The notes under the pieces are model-generated. The model was not told the origin of the DNA, searched no databases, and saw only the letters and a list, made by a program, of their open reading frames with translations. The translations under genes and the position numbers were made by a program. DNA of 64,000 nucleotides from Ruminococcus sp. (GTDB lineage Bacteria; Bacillota; Clostridia; Oscillospirales; Acutalibacteraceae): NCBI GenBank assembly GCA_004555265.1, contig SFIQ01000002.1, positions 32,064 through 96,063 on the forward strand, written 5' to 3'. This document shows positions 42,507-51,797 of the stretch, in pieces; positions within the stretch are counted from its first letter, which is position 1; each line of letters opens with the position of its first letter.

Positions 42507-42812
42507 ATGTTATGGCGAGAAATCGGGTATTTGTGCTCGGAAAAAGAAACGCTCGACTCTCTCGGAAAACCTTTTAAGACTTTCGAGAAAAAAGAAGTTT
42601 TCTGCAACGAAAAGGGCGTTAAGCGAAACGAGTTTTACCAGGCACAAGCCCAGGGCTACCGCCCCGAGCTTTGCGTAGAAATTAAGGCTTGCGACTATGC
42701 GCGAGAGGGACACTTTGAGTATGACGGGACAATGTACCGCGTTATCCGCACATATCCCGTAAAAAACGAGTGCCTCGAGCTTATTTGTCAAGCCCTGGTT
42801 GCGGACGATTGA
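42507..42812 (+). CDS. Head closure / head-tail adaptor protein
   Basis: A 101-residue beta-rich protein. The ending HFEYDGTMYRVIRTYPV..ECLELICQ is the pattern of head closure proteins in Firmicutes siphophages. Confidence 0.75.
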   Translation: MLWREIGYLCSEKETLDSLGKPFKTFEKKEVFCNEKGVKRNEFYQAQAQGYRPELCVEIKACDYAREGHFEYDGTMYRVIRTYPVKNECLELICQALVADD

Positions 42813-42833
42813 CGCAGAGAGGAGGCGTTGCCT

Positions 42834-43217
42834 ATGGCAGCAAATACAACGGCGCTTATTAAAGCTCTGCGGGAGCGGGTTAATAAAATCCTCACGACCT
42901 ATTACGAGGAGGCACCGTCGAAAGACGCAGTATTTCCGTATGCGGTCATTAACGGCGTTAATATTATTGACCTCGCCGCGGGCGACCTTGCCTCTTTCTA
43001 TCTCGATATATGGGTAGACGAGAAACAGCCGACCGCGACCGAGCAGCTCGAGAGCTTATGCGACACACTCCGTAATGAGCTTACGGGTGCCGTAATTGCC
43101 GAAAGCGGCGTTTTCGCCGCGCATATCGGCTTTGACAATCAAAACGCTATTGCCGACAGCGAATACGATATAGCGCATAGGCGTTTATCTATGTCGGCTC
43201 GAACTTTTTACAATTAG
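42834..43217 (+). CDS. Tail terminator / completion protein
   Basis: A 127-residue protein placed between head closure and major tail protein. The pattern ALRERVNKILTTYYEEAPS..FPYAVINGV and DIWVDEKQPT fits tail completion proteins. GGAGG lies eight bases before the ATG at 42834. Confidence 0.75.
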   Translation: MAANTTALIKALRERVNKILTTYYEEAPSKDAVFPYAVINGVNIIDLAAGDLASFYLDIWVDEKQPTATEQLESLCDTLRNELTGAVIAESGVFAAHIGFDNQNAIADSEYDIAHRRLSMSARTFYN

Positions 43218-43231
43218 GAGGCAATAAAGAT

Positions 43232-43843
43232 ATGATTACCAATCTTACTACAAAGCAGATTGAGTCAATCCAAATCGACGAGGGCGTTATTTTCCTCAAT
43301 TACGGGGAAACCGACGAGCGGCTGCTCGCTCCCACCAGGGGCGGAGGAGAGTTTGCCGCGACCGTTACCGTCCGCGATATTGAATTTGACGGACGACACG
43401 GAAAGACAACGGGCACCCAGGTTATCGAGGAGCAGGGCGCGTCCCTCAAGGTAACTACCCTTTGTATGAGCCAGGAAAACCTCGCGCTTGCAATTCCAAC
43501 TTGCACGATTGCGGCGGACGACGAAAAGACCATTAAAAACCCGACTACGGGCGTTATCGGAGCGGATAAGTACCTTAAAAACGTTACTATGTTCGCCAAA
43601 ACAATCGGCGGCAAGTATAAAAAAATCGCGATTTACAACGCTATGCACGAAACGGGCTTTAATGTTAAGGCGGTGCAAAAAGCGGAGGGCGAGCTCGCGC
43701 TCGAGTTTTTGGCGCACTACAAGCATAGCGACCTCGACGGCGACTTGTGGGCGGTTACGGAGATTGCACAAGCTCCCGATATGAGCGAAAAGACAACGCA
43801 GACTCAAGCCGCAGACGGCACAGGAAAAGCCGTAAGCAAGTAA
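43232..43843 (+). CDS. Major tail protein
   Basis: A 203-residue beta-rich protein in the expected place for the tail tube. FDGRHGKTTGTQVIEEQGASL and the long beta C-terminal half fit the siphophage tube family. TTAGGAGG precedes the start. Confidence 0.85.
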   Translation: MITNLTTKQIESIQIDEGVIFLNYGETDERLLAPTRGGGEFAATVTVRDIEFDGRHGKTTGTQVIEEQGASLKVTTLCMSQENLALAIPTCTIAADDEKTIKNPTTGVIGADKYLKNVTMFAKTIGGKYKKIAIYNAMHETGFNVKAVQKAEGELALEFLAHYKHSDLDGDLWAVTEIAQAPDMSEKTTQTQAADGTGKAVSK

Positions 43844-43870
43844 TAATCGAATTTAAGGAGGAGCCAAACA

Positions 43871-44245
43871 ATGCTTACAATCGGAACTATGCCTATTATG
43901 CTTAAAATCGTAGGAAAGCTCGATATTAAGCCTATTATCCCTATGCTGAAAAACCTTGATATTTTCGAGGAGCCGAAAGACGCAGAGGACGCAAAAGACG
44001 CTCTCAAGAAACTTTCAAAAGAAAAGGTCGGCGTACTTGCTTGCGAGGTGCTCGCGGAAATTACACCGCAGCTCGGCAAGATTGCCGACGACCTCCCGCC
44101 GCTTGTAGCTGCATATAAGGGTATCAGCGTCGCAGAGGCGCAGAAACTCGACGCAGCGGAGGTCATTAACGAGCTCGTCAATGACGAGGGCGTGAGAAGT
44201 TTTTTCAAGCGTGCCTTGCGGAAAAAAGCAGGGCAAGAAACCTAA
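43871..44245 (+). CDS. Tail assembly chaperone, short form (gpG-like)
   Basis: A 124-residue helical protein immediately before the tape measure region. AAGGAGGAG precedes the ATG. It ends shortly after an A6 run (44222-44227), where a -1 slip would extend it. Confidence 0.8.
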   Translation: MLTIGTMPIMLKIVGKLDIKPIIPMLKNLDIFEEPKDAEDAKDALKKLSKEKVGVLACEVLAEITPQLGKIADDLPPLVAAYKGISVAEAQKLDAAEVINELVNDEGVRSFFKRALRKKAGQET

Positions 44246-44562
44246 CACTCTTACACAAATATTATGACTGGCAGCTTATCGAGAGTCTACCGCTTGCGGC
44301 TCTCGGTGGGCTGCTTTCTTTTGCAACCGAGGAGGAAAAACGGCTCGAAAAAGCCGAACAAGAAAAAAGGCTTTTCCCCCTATGGCTTGCAAATTATGCC
44401 CTTGCAAAGCTGCAAGGCTCGGAGGCTATGGACTACGAAACGTTTATAAATCAAACGTTTTCGGAAGTGCCTCCGCCCGCACCGAAAAAGGAAAAGTCAG
44501 CGGACGACATAACGGCGGAGTTTGCACCGATAATCGAGGCTGACAGACGGAAAGGAGGCTAA
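44222..44562 (+). CDS. Tail assembly chaperone extension by -1 frameshift (gpGT-like)
   Basis: A frame with no start codon of its own, open from the A6 run to 44562. A -1 shift at GGAAAAAAGC joins it to the upstream gene and gives a 230-residue fusion. The encoded RNLTLLHKYYDWQLIESLPL is typical of the gpT part in Firmicutes phages. This arrangement is conserved in tailed phages; slippage itself is inferred. Confidence 0.78.
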
Positions 44563-44565
44563 CCT

Positions 44566-46755
44566 ATGGCAAGTATTTTTTCGGTTTTCGGAGAAATCCT
44601 TATCGACAATACAAACGCCGATAAAAGCATAGACAGCACCACCGAAAAGGCAGAAAAAAGCAGCTCAAAGGTGGGCTCCGCGTTTTCGTCTATCGCAAAA
44701 GGCGCGGCTGCCGTTGGCACCGCAGTTGTTGCAGGTGCTACGGCAATAGGCGGCGCTGCTTACAAAATAGCGACAAGCACAGCTGAACAAGCGGACTATA
44801 TCGACAAGTTGTCGGAAAGAACGGGCATAAACCGAGAGGAGCTGCAACGTTGGAAACACGCCGCCGACCAAAGCGGCGTTAGCGTAGACTCATTCAAAAA
44901 CGGAATTAAGAAAATGTCGGACGTGATAGACGACGCAAATAACGGCTCAAAAACCGCGAGCACCTCATTATCAAGGCTCGGCTTATCCCTTGACGACTTA
45001 AATAAAATGTCTACCGAGGAGAAGTTTAACACTATTACCGCCGCGCTTGCGGATATGGAACAAGGAGCAGAGCGTAACGCCCTCGGGAACGACTTGCTCG
45101 GAAAAAGCTATACAGAAATGCTCCCGCTGCTCAACGCGGGCTCGGACGGTATGGCGGCTTTGAAAAAAGAGGCAGACGACCTCGGTATTGTAATGTCGGA
45201 GGGCACCGTAAAAGCGGGTGTTGTACTCGGCGATACGATAGCAAATGTTAAGGACGCTTTCGGAGGATTGTTAAACAGAATAGGAGCGGCTGCTATTCCG
45301 CTTATACAACAAATCGCCGATATGATAATAGCGGGTTTACCAAAAATACAAGCCTTGTTCGATAAATTAGTACCCGTAATATCAAGTGTTTTCGAGCGAC
45401 TTTTACCCCCGCTGTTTGAGCTGATACAAACGCTATTCCCAGTACTTATGGACTTAATAAGCTCATTACTGCCGCCGATTGAGTCTATTATTACGGCTAT
45501 TCTGCCCGTAATAATCAATCTCATACAGCAGCTCGTGCCGTTTTTAATTCAAATAGTACAACAGATTTTGCCTATTGTCGTACAGCTCATAGAGGGGCTT
45601 ATGCCTTTAATAACGGAAATCCTTAACACGGTATTACCCGTTATTATTCAGCTATTACAAGCGCTCTTGCCGCCTCTCATTGAGATTATACAAGCGGTGC
45701 TCCCCGTAATAATTGAGCTTATACAGCTATTGCTCCCTCCGATTTTGCAAATAATCCAGGCAATCCTACCCGTTTTAATTAACCTCATAAATACGGTTAT
45801 GCCGCTTTTAGTGCAGATTATCGAGGCAATATTGCCCGTAATCACTACGTTAATTGAAACGATTATACCGCCTATTTTGGAAATCGTGGAAATGATATTA
45901 CCGATACTCACGGACTTACTTAATCAGCTTATGCCTATATTAACAAGTCTGCTCGAGGCGGTATTGCCAGTAATTATAAGCCTTATAGAGCTTATAGCTC
46001 CTATTCTCAAACCGATACTTGAGCTTTTGTTTACGCTCCTCGAGCCTTTGCTCGACTTGCTTAACCTTATTCTCCCACCGCTTATCAGTCTTTTTACGGG
46101 GCTTATAAGTAAGGCTCTTACACCGCTTAAAGCGGCGCTCGGGGTTGTGGCGGACGTATTGAATACGGTATTTAAGGGCGCATTTGAGGGTATCGGAAAA
46201 GTAGTAGGCAATATTAAAAACGTTTTCTCGGGTATTATCGACTTTGTAAAGAACGTTTTTACGGGCAACTGGCGCGGAGCCTGGGACGCGGTAGTAAAGA
46301 TATTCTCTAACATATTTGAGGGTATCAAAAACGCCTTTAAGGTGCCTATAAACTGGATTATTGACGGGCTTAACGTCTTTATTCGAGGACTTAACAAGCT
46401 CAAAATACCCGACTGGGTGCCAGGTATCGGCGGCAAAGGGTTAAACATAAAGGAAATATCCCGCCTCCGTATCGGTATGGAATACGTGCCGTATGACGAA
46501 TACCCCGCACTACTTCACAAAGGCGAGCGCGTGCTGACCGCAAGCGAAAACAAAGATTATACCAACCTCCAAAAAGCAGAAAAGAGCGCAGACAACGCCG
46601 AGGGCAAGTATGTAATAAAAATCGAGTTCGGCGAAAAGTCAATTTACATTGACAGCCTCAAGGCTGAAAACCCCGACGACGTAAACTCTTTTGTTGAGCT
46701 GCTGCTCGAGCTTATAGAGGAGAAAATAAGACGAAAGGGAGTTGTATTTGCGTAA
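44566..46755 (+). CDS. Tail tape measure protein
   Basis: A 729-residue protein. A charged N-terminus with a Gly/Ala membrane-like stretch (residues 39-62) is followed by about 230 residues (roughly 245-490) of tandem 11- and 22-residue hydrophobic repeats of the form LPVIIxLIQxLLPP. A C-terminal region carries WRGAWDAVVKIFSNIFEGIK, typical of tape measures, and a beta tail. It sets the tail length. Confidence 0.9.
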   Translation: MASIFSVFGEILIDNTNADKSIDSTTEKAEKSSSKVGSAFSSIAKGAAAVGTAVVAGATAIGGAAYKIATSTAEQADYIDKLSERTGINREELQRWKHAADQSGVSVDSFKNGIKKMSDVIDDANNGSKTASTSLSRLGLSLDDLNKMSTEEKFNTITAALADMEQGAERNALGNDLLGKSYTEMLPLLNAGSDGMAALKKEADDLGIVMSEGTVKAGVVLGDTIANVKDAFGGLLNRIGAAAIPLIQQIADMIIAGLPKIQALFDKLVPVISSVFERLLPPLFELIQTLFPVLMDLISSLLPPIESIITAILPVIINLIQQLVPFLIQIVQQILPIVVQLIEGLMPLITEILNTVLPVIIQLLQALLPPLIEIIQAVLPVIIELIQLLLPPILQIIQAILPVLINLINTVMPLLVQIIEAILPVITTLIETIIPPILEIVEMILPILTDLLNQLMPILTSLLEAVLPVIISLIELIAPILKPILELLFTLLEPLLDLLNLILPPLISLFTGLISKALTPLKAALGVVADVLNTVFKGAFEGIGKVVGNIKNVFSGIIDFVKNVFTGNWRGAWDAVVKIFSNIFEGIKNAFKVPINWIIDGLNVFIRGLNKLKIPDWVPGIGGKGLNIKEISRLRIGMEYVPYDEYPALLHKGERVLTASENKDYTNLQKAEKSADNAEGKYVIKIEFGEKSIYIDSLKAENPDDVNSFVELLLELIEEKIRRKGVVFA

Positions 46756-47477
46756 TGGAAAAATTACCGTTTTTAATGTTTCGTGAGCATAGCTCCCTCG
46801 AGTATGCTTTGCTCATTTCGGAGAAAAGCTCTTACAAGGGAGCGGCGAGGGACGTAACATATACGAGCGTGCCAGGGCGCAGCGGCGACCTCTTGACCGA
46901 CAACGGGCGCTATAAAAACATCACTATTCCGTATAAGCTATCGTTGCTCAATACGACCGACCGCAGCTTTGCGGTGCTCGCACATCAAATAAAGGGTTGG
47001 CTGCTCTCCGAGGCGGGGTATTTCCGCTTGTGGGACAGCTACGACGGTAAATACTTCCGCCTTGCCTCTTATAACGACGAAGCGGATATAGAGCAGGAGC
47101 TCCGCGAAACGGGTGCGCTCTCGCTCTCTTTTAGCTGTAAGCCGTTTAAGTATTCGTTTGAGGGGCAAACCCCCGTCGTATTCACGGCGGGCGGCTCTTT
47201 GTATAATGCCGAGTTTTTCCCGTCGTCCCCGTATATCAAAATAACGGGCAGCGGCACGGTAACGCTCACTATCAATAATGCCTCGTTTACATTTTCGGAT
47301 ATAGACGAGTATATAGAGATAGACTCCGAGGCTATGAACGCCTACAAGGGCACCGTAGCCAAAAATAACAAAATGACGGGAGCGGGCTTTCCGACGCTCG
47401 CCCCTGGCAAAAACGTTATTGCCTGGACGGGAAACGTTACGCGGCTTGAAATCGTGCCGAGGTGGTGCTGCTTATGA
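46755..47477 (+). CDS. Distal tail protein (Dit)
   Basis: A 240-residue Dit-family protein. YTSVPGRSGDLLTDNGRYKNI is the conserved N-terminal signature; RETGALSLSFSCKPFKYSFEG ends the core. A galectin-like C-terminal domain follows. It forms the hub at the tail tip. The start overlaps the tape measure stop. Confidence 0.88.
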   Translation: MEKLPFLMFREHSSLEYALLISEKSSYKGAARDVTYTSVPGRSGDLLTDNGRYKNITIPYKLSLLNTTDRSFAVLAHQIKGWLLSEAGYFRLWDSYDGKYFRLASYNDEADIEQELRETGALSLSFSCKPFKYSFEGQTPVVFTAGGSLYNAEFFPSSPYIKITGSGTVTLTINNASFTFSDIDEYIEIDSEAMNAYKGTVAKNNKMTGAGFPTLAPGKNVIAWTGNVTRLEIVPRWCCL

Positions 47478-49813
47478 TACCCGCACTCTACAACAAAAGC
47501 GAAACAACCTTTACTCATAACGGCGTGGGGCTGCTCTCCGAGGCTGTAAAAGCGACCGTAACGGAGGAGCGCAACGGCAGCTATGAGCTTTCGCTGCAAT
47601 ACCCTATTACGGGACGCTTTTACTCCGAAATTACAGAGGGCGCGATTATAAAAGCAAAAGCCAACGAAACGAGCGAGCCGCAGTTATTCCGCATTTATAA
47701 GAGCTCGAAACCTATAAACGGTATCGTTACATATTCGGCGGAGCATATCTCCTATGACCTTAACGGTATACCGCTGCTCGGCTTTTCAATCAAGAACGCA
47801 ACCCCGCAAATGGCTTTAACAAAAGCTATCGAGGGAGCGGCTCTCCCGTGCCCGTTCACGGCGTATAGCAATATATCGACGCTGAACAGCACGGAAATAT
47901 TAACGCCTTGCTCGGTGCGGGCGCTCCTCGGAGGGCAAACGGGCTCTTTGCTCGACGTTTGGGGCGGCGAGTATGAGTTTGACAATTTTACAGTAAAGCT
48001 CTATTTGCACCGCGGCAAGGATAACGGCGTAGTTATCGAGTACGGTAAAAACCTTAAAGACCTCAAACAGGAAAGCAATATAGCAGAGTGCTACACGCAT
48101 TTAATGCCGTATGCGGTTTATACCGTCCAGGACGAAATCGGCAGCTCCGAGGAAAAGTACGTTTACCTTGCCGAAAAGGTTATACCGCTTACCGAGGCGG
48201 AGGACATAGGACATTATAAAGCCTTTATTATGGACTTTTCCGACCGTTTCGGAGATAACGAGGAAATAACCGAGGAAAAGCTACGAGCCAAAGCCACCGC
48301 ATACGCTGCGGCGGCAGACCTCGGCACACCAAAAGTTAATATTACCGTTTCTTTCGTGCAGCTTTGGCAGACGGAGGAATATAAAAACATTGCGCCGCTT
48401 GAGAGGGTTAAGCTCTGCGACACCGTTACTGTGCGTTTTTCAAAGCTCGGCGTAGCGGCTACGTCAAAGGTTATTAAAACCGTATATAACTCTTTGCAAG
48501 AGAAATACGAGAGCGTTACCCTGGGCGACGCTAAAAGCTCGTTTGCAAACACCGTAAACAAGCAGCAAGAGGCAATACAAGAAATCAAAAGCTCCGTTAA
48601 AAAGGGACAAGCGGAGGCTACCGAACAGCTCAAAAAGGCAATAGCTAACGCTACGAGCCTTATTACGGGACATTCGGGAGGCTACGTTGTCCTAAACCCC
48701 GCAGAAAAGCCGCAGGAAATACTCATACTCGACACGCCGACAATAGACGAGGCGGTTAATGTATGGCGTTGGAATAGCGGCGGGCTCGGGTATTCCTCGA
48801 CGGGATATAACGGCGAGTATTCGCTCGCTATGACTATGGACGGAGCAATCGTTGCGGATTTTATATCCGCGGGTATTCTCAACGGCGCGCTGCTGCAAGC
48901 GGACAGCGTGCAAAGCTCGGCTATCTCGCAGCACTACAAAGCCGAGGTAACAAACGAAATCGGAGAAACCGCAAGCAGCATAGAGCAAGCCTTTGTCGCT
49001 GCCGACGAGCAGTTATTAAGCCTTATAACGAGCGTTCAAACCGTATTAACGGGCGACGTGGAAACGCTCGAAACGACCGTTTCACAACTGCGGCAGACGG
49101 TAGAAAGCCTCACGCTGTCCTACACGTCAAAGACGGCGGGCGGAATTAACAATATCCGCAATTCGAGCGGCTTAAACGGCGTTTCGGACGACTGGAGCTA
49201 TTCGGGCTCCGTCGTAGCACAGCAAACGGCGGAGGCTATCAACAACACCTCCTCGGGCTCTCTCTTTCGGCTGCATATTGCTACATTATCGCAGGAGATA
49301 ACCGTACTACGCGGCAAGAAATATACACTCACTTTCCGCGCACGTGCAGCAACGAGCAACAGGTGCTACGCGCTGCTCAATAACGGCGGAAACGATACTT
49401 ATATTTTCGATACGCAAGCCTCGGGCTCCTGGACGGATTACGCGCTGACCTTTACCGCCTCGGGCGATACCGTAACTCTCACGGCGGGGACAACGGGTTA
49501 TTATCTTTACGTAGCGGACTTTATGTTAGTGGAGGGCGAGCAAAAAACGCATTGGAGCCCCGCCCCGAACGAAATATATACCACAAACGTAAAGATAGAC
49601 CGACGCGGAATTAACATTACAAACTCGGAAAGCTCGACCGAAACCATAATAGACAATACGCAGTTTGCCGTAAAGCACGCGGGAAATATCGTGTTGACGG
49701 TCAATAAAGACTTAACAACATTGCGCAAAACAGAGGTTACGGACGAGCTGACGATAGGCAAAGGAAAGTTTGTGCCTCATACGGACGGGCTTAACTTTGT
49801 ACTGCTTGATTAA
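47474..49813 (+). CDS. Tail-associated lysin/hub protein (Tal, prophage endopeptidase tail type)
   Basis: A 779-residue protein. Residues 1-330 match the Tal/gp44 hub domain (GSYELSLQYPITGRF, IVTYSAEHISYDLNGIPL, GKNLKDLKQESNI). A coiled coil follows (about 345-400) and a beta-sandwich C-terminal part with a carbohydrate-binding-like module. The ATG at 47474 overlaps the Dit stop (ATGA). No peptidase motif is obvious. Confidence 0.83.
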   Translation: MIPALYNKSETTFTHNGVGLLSEAVKATVTEERNGSYELSLQYPITGRFYSEITEGAIIKAKANETSEPQLFRIYKSSKPINGIVTYSAEHISYDLNGIPLLGFSIKNATPQMALTKAIEGAALPCPFTAYSNISTLNSTEILTPCSVRALLGGQTGSLLDVWGGEYEFDNFTVKLYLHRGKDNGVVIEYGKNLKDLKQESNIAECYTHLMPYAVYTVQDEIGSSEEKYVYLAEKVIPLTEAEDIGHYKAFIMDFSDRFGDNEEITEEKLRAKATAYAAAADLGTPKVNITVSFVQLWQTEEYKNIAPLERVKLCDTVTVRFSKLGVAATSKVIKTVYNSLQEKYESVTLGDAKSSFANTVNKQQEAIQEIKSSVKKGQAEATEQLKKAIANATSLITGHSGGYVVLNPAEKPQEILILDTPTIDEAVNVWRWNSGGLGYSSTGYNGEYSLAMTMDGAIVADFISAGILNGALLQADSVQSSAISQHYKAEVTNEIGETASSIEQAFVAADEQLLSLITSVQTVLTGDVETLETTVSQLRQTVESLTLSYTSKTAGGINNIRNSSGLNGVSDDWSYSGSVVAQQTAEAINNTSSGSLFRLHIATLSQEITVLRGKKYTLTFRARAATSNRCYALLNNGGNDTYIFDTQASGSWTDYALTFTASGDTVTLTAGTTGYYLYVADFMLVEGEQKTHWSPAPNEIYTTNVKIDRRGINITNSESSTETIIDNTQFAVKHAGNIVLTVNKDLTTLRKTEVTDELTIGKGKFVPHTDGLNFVLLD

Positions 49814-49825
49814 GGAGGCGACGCT

Positions 49826-51781
49826 ATGGCTGTTTTTACAAGTAAATCTTATGAGGGCAGGTATTTACAACTCACTATCACGGAGTCCGTGAACGTTGTG
49901 GAAAATACATCAACGCTTACTTGGGTTTTGCAAAGTTTAGGCGGCTCGGTTAATTATTATACCACGGGTCCTACAACGGTAACAATTAACGGTACACAAG
50001 TCTATTATAAAGCCCGCACAGCGTGGAGTACAAGTCAATTTCCCGCGGCGAAAGGCTCTACAAGTGGTACGATAACGGTTGCACACGACAGCAACGGCTC
50101 AAAAAGTATATCGGTCGGATTTTCAACTGCGATTTATACATCAACAGTAACAGAACACGGCGGCACTATGGTTTTAAGCAATATTGACCGTGCAGCCCCG
50201 AGCGTAAGCGTTAATGTATCAAGCATTACGGCTAACTCTATTAAAATAACGGTTTCCTCCTCGGCAACTGCTAACAAGTGGTGGTATTCACTTAACGGCG
50301 GTTCCTCGTGGGTGGCGTTTAACTCCTCAAGCGGAGCGAGTAAGGAAACAACCGTAACGGGGCTTTCGCCTAACACCTCGTATACTGTTCAAGCGTGCGC
50401 GAGAAAGTCATACAACGGCGTAGACGGGTACTCGGGCAAAACTACCGTTAAAACACTCGGCGGCTCGGTGCTCTCCTCTGTAAGCACATTAACGGCAGAT
50501 AATGCAACGGTAAAAATAACGCTTTCGGCTACCGTTTACGATACGAGCTACAAACACAAGCTCGTATTAAAAGACGGCGGCACAACCGTTTTAACCCTTA
50601 CGGAGCTTTCGCTCTCGAACGGCTCAAATACAATTACCCTTACAGCGTCGCAGCGCTCGTCTATCCTCGCGGATATGGCGGCAAAAAAGAGCTTTACGGG
50701 CACGTTTGAGCTTTCGACTTTCAGCGGCTCCTCACAAATCGGGAGCACCTCAACCAAAACGGCAACGGTACAAACGACCGCAGCAAACTCCGCACCGACA
50801 TTTTCGGGGTTTACCTATAAGGACACGAACACCACCGCGGCGGGAGTTACGGGAAATAATCAAATTTTGATACAGTCAGTATCAACGCTGCAAGTTACCG
50901 CGTCAGCGGCAACAGCTAAAAACGGCGCCACCATTTCGAGCTATTCCGTTTCGGCGGGCGGCTCGACCGCCTCAAGCACAACCGTAACGCTGAACGTCGG
51001 CAAAATATACACCTCGGGGACGGTGCCTATAATCGTTACCGCAATCGACAGCCGCGGCTACACTTCCTCGGCTACGGTAAACATTACGGTTATAGCCTAT
51101 GAAAGCATAGACATAACAACCGCAATTATGCGGCGCGTAAACGAGGTTGAGGACGTAACGCAAGTAACCCTCGAGGGAGATATTACACCCGTTAAGGTTA
51201 ATAACGTCAATAAAAACACGCTGCGAAAGCTCTATTATCAGTATAAGAGGACAGACGCGAGCGCTTATAGCTCTTTGACCGATATAACGAGCTTTGCGAC
51301 ATTTAACGACAGCGGCTTTACGTTCACGTCGGACGAATGGTTAAGCCTGGACGCTAATTACTCCTGGTATGTGCGATTTTATGTTTATGATAACCTAACG
51401 GACGACACAGCAACAATAACCGTATCGCAGGGCACGCCCTTAATATCGTTCCGCCGAAAAAAAGTAGGCATAAATAAGCGGGAGCCCACCCAGGCGCTCG
51501 ACGTTGACGGCAATATAGCCGCAAACGGAGTTATAGTCCTGGGATATGTAGGGCACGTCGAGGGCGACTTTAACAACTACAAAAACGGCGGTATTTTCTT
51601 TGCGCCTACAACAAGCGGAATAAGCAACGCGCCGCCAGGCGGAGCGGGTTATCTCGAGGTACTCTCGACAACTGACGGCTTTAACCTTATTCAGCGTTAC
51701 ACCGCAACGGCGGCAGGCTGCAAGGTTTATATACGGTCATTTATCCCTAATACAAACTGGACTCCCTGGACGGAGAAATAA
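49826..51781 (+). CDS. Phage minor structural protein with Ig/FN3-like domains (DUF859 type)
   Basis: A 651-residue Ser/Thr-rich protein. The N-terminal jelly-roll YEGRYLQLTITESVN is typical of DUF859 siphophage proteins. FN3-like units follow (SITANSIKITVSSSATANKW, ETTVTGLSPNTSYTVQACARK). The C-terminus ends with an intramolecular fibre segment (VGINKREPTQALDVDGNIAA). It is probably a baseplate or tail-tip fibre. Confidence 0.8.
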   Translation: MAVFTSKSYEGRYLQLTITESVNVVENTSTLTWVLQSLGGSVNYYTTGPTTVTINGTQVYYKARTAWSTSQFPAAKGSTSGTITVAHDSNGSKSISVGFSTAIYTSTVTEHGGTMVLSNIDRAAPSVSVNVSSITANSIKITVSSSATANKWWYSLNGGSSWVAFNSSSGASKETTVTGLSPNTSYTVQACARKSYNGVDGYSGKTTVKTLGGSVLSSVSTLTADNATVKITLSATVYDTSYKHKLVLKDGGTTVLTLTELSLSNGSNTITLTASQRSSILADMAAKKSFTGTFELSTFSGSSQIGSTSTKTATVQTTAANSAPTFSGFTYKDTNTTAAGVTGNNQILIQSVSTLQVTASAATAKNGATISSYSVSAGGSTASSTTVTLNVGKIYTSGTVPIIVTAIDSRGYTSSATVNITVIAYESIDITTAIMRRVNEVEDVTQVTLEGDITPVKVNNVNKNTLRKLYYQYKRTDASAYSSLTDITSFATFNDSGFTFTSDEWLSLDANYSWYVRFYVYDNLTDDTATITVSQGTPLISFRRKKVGINKREPTQALDVDGNIAANGVIVLGYVGHVEGDFNNYKNGGIFFAPTTSGISNAPPGGAGYLEVLSTTDGFNLIQRYTATAAGCKVYIRSFIPNTNWTPWTEK

Positions 51782-51797
51782 GCAAGGAGGAAACAAT

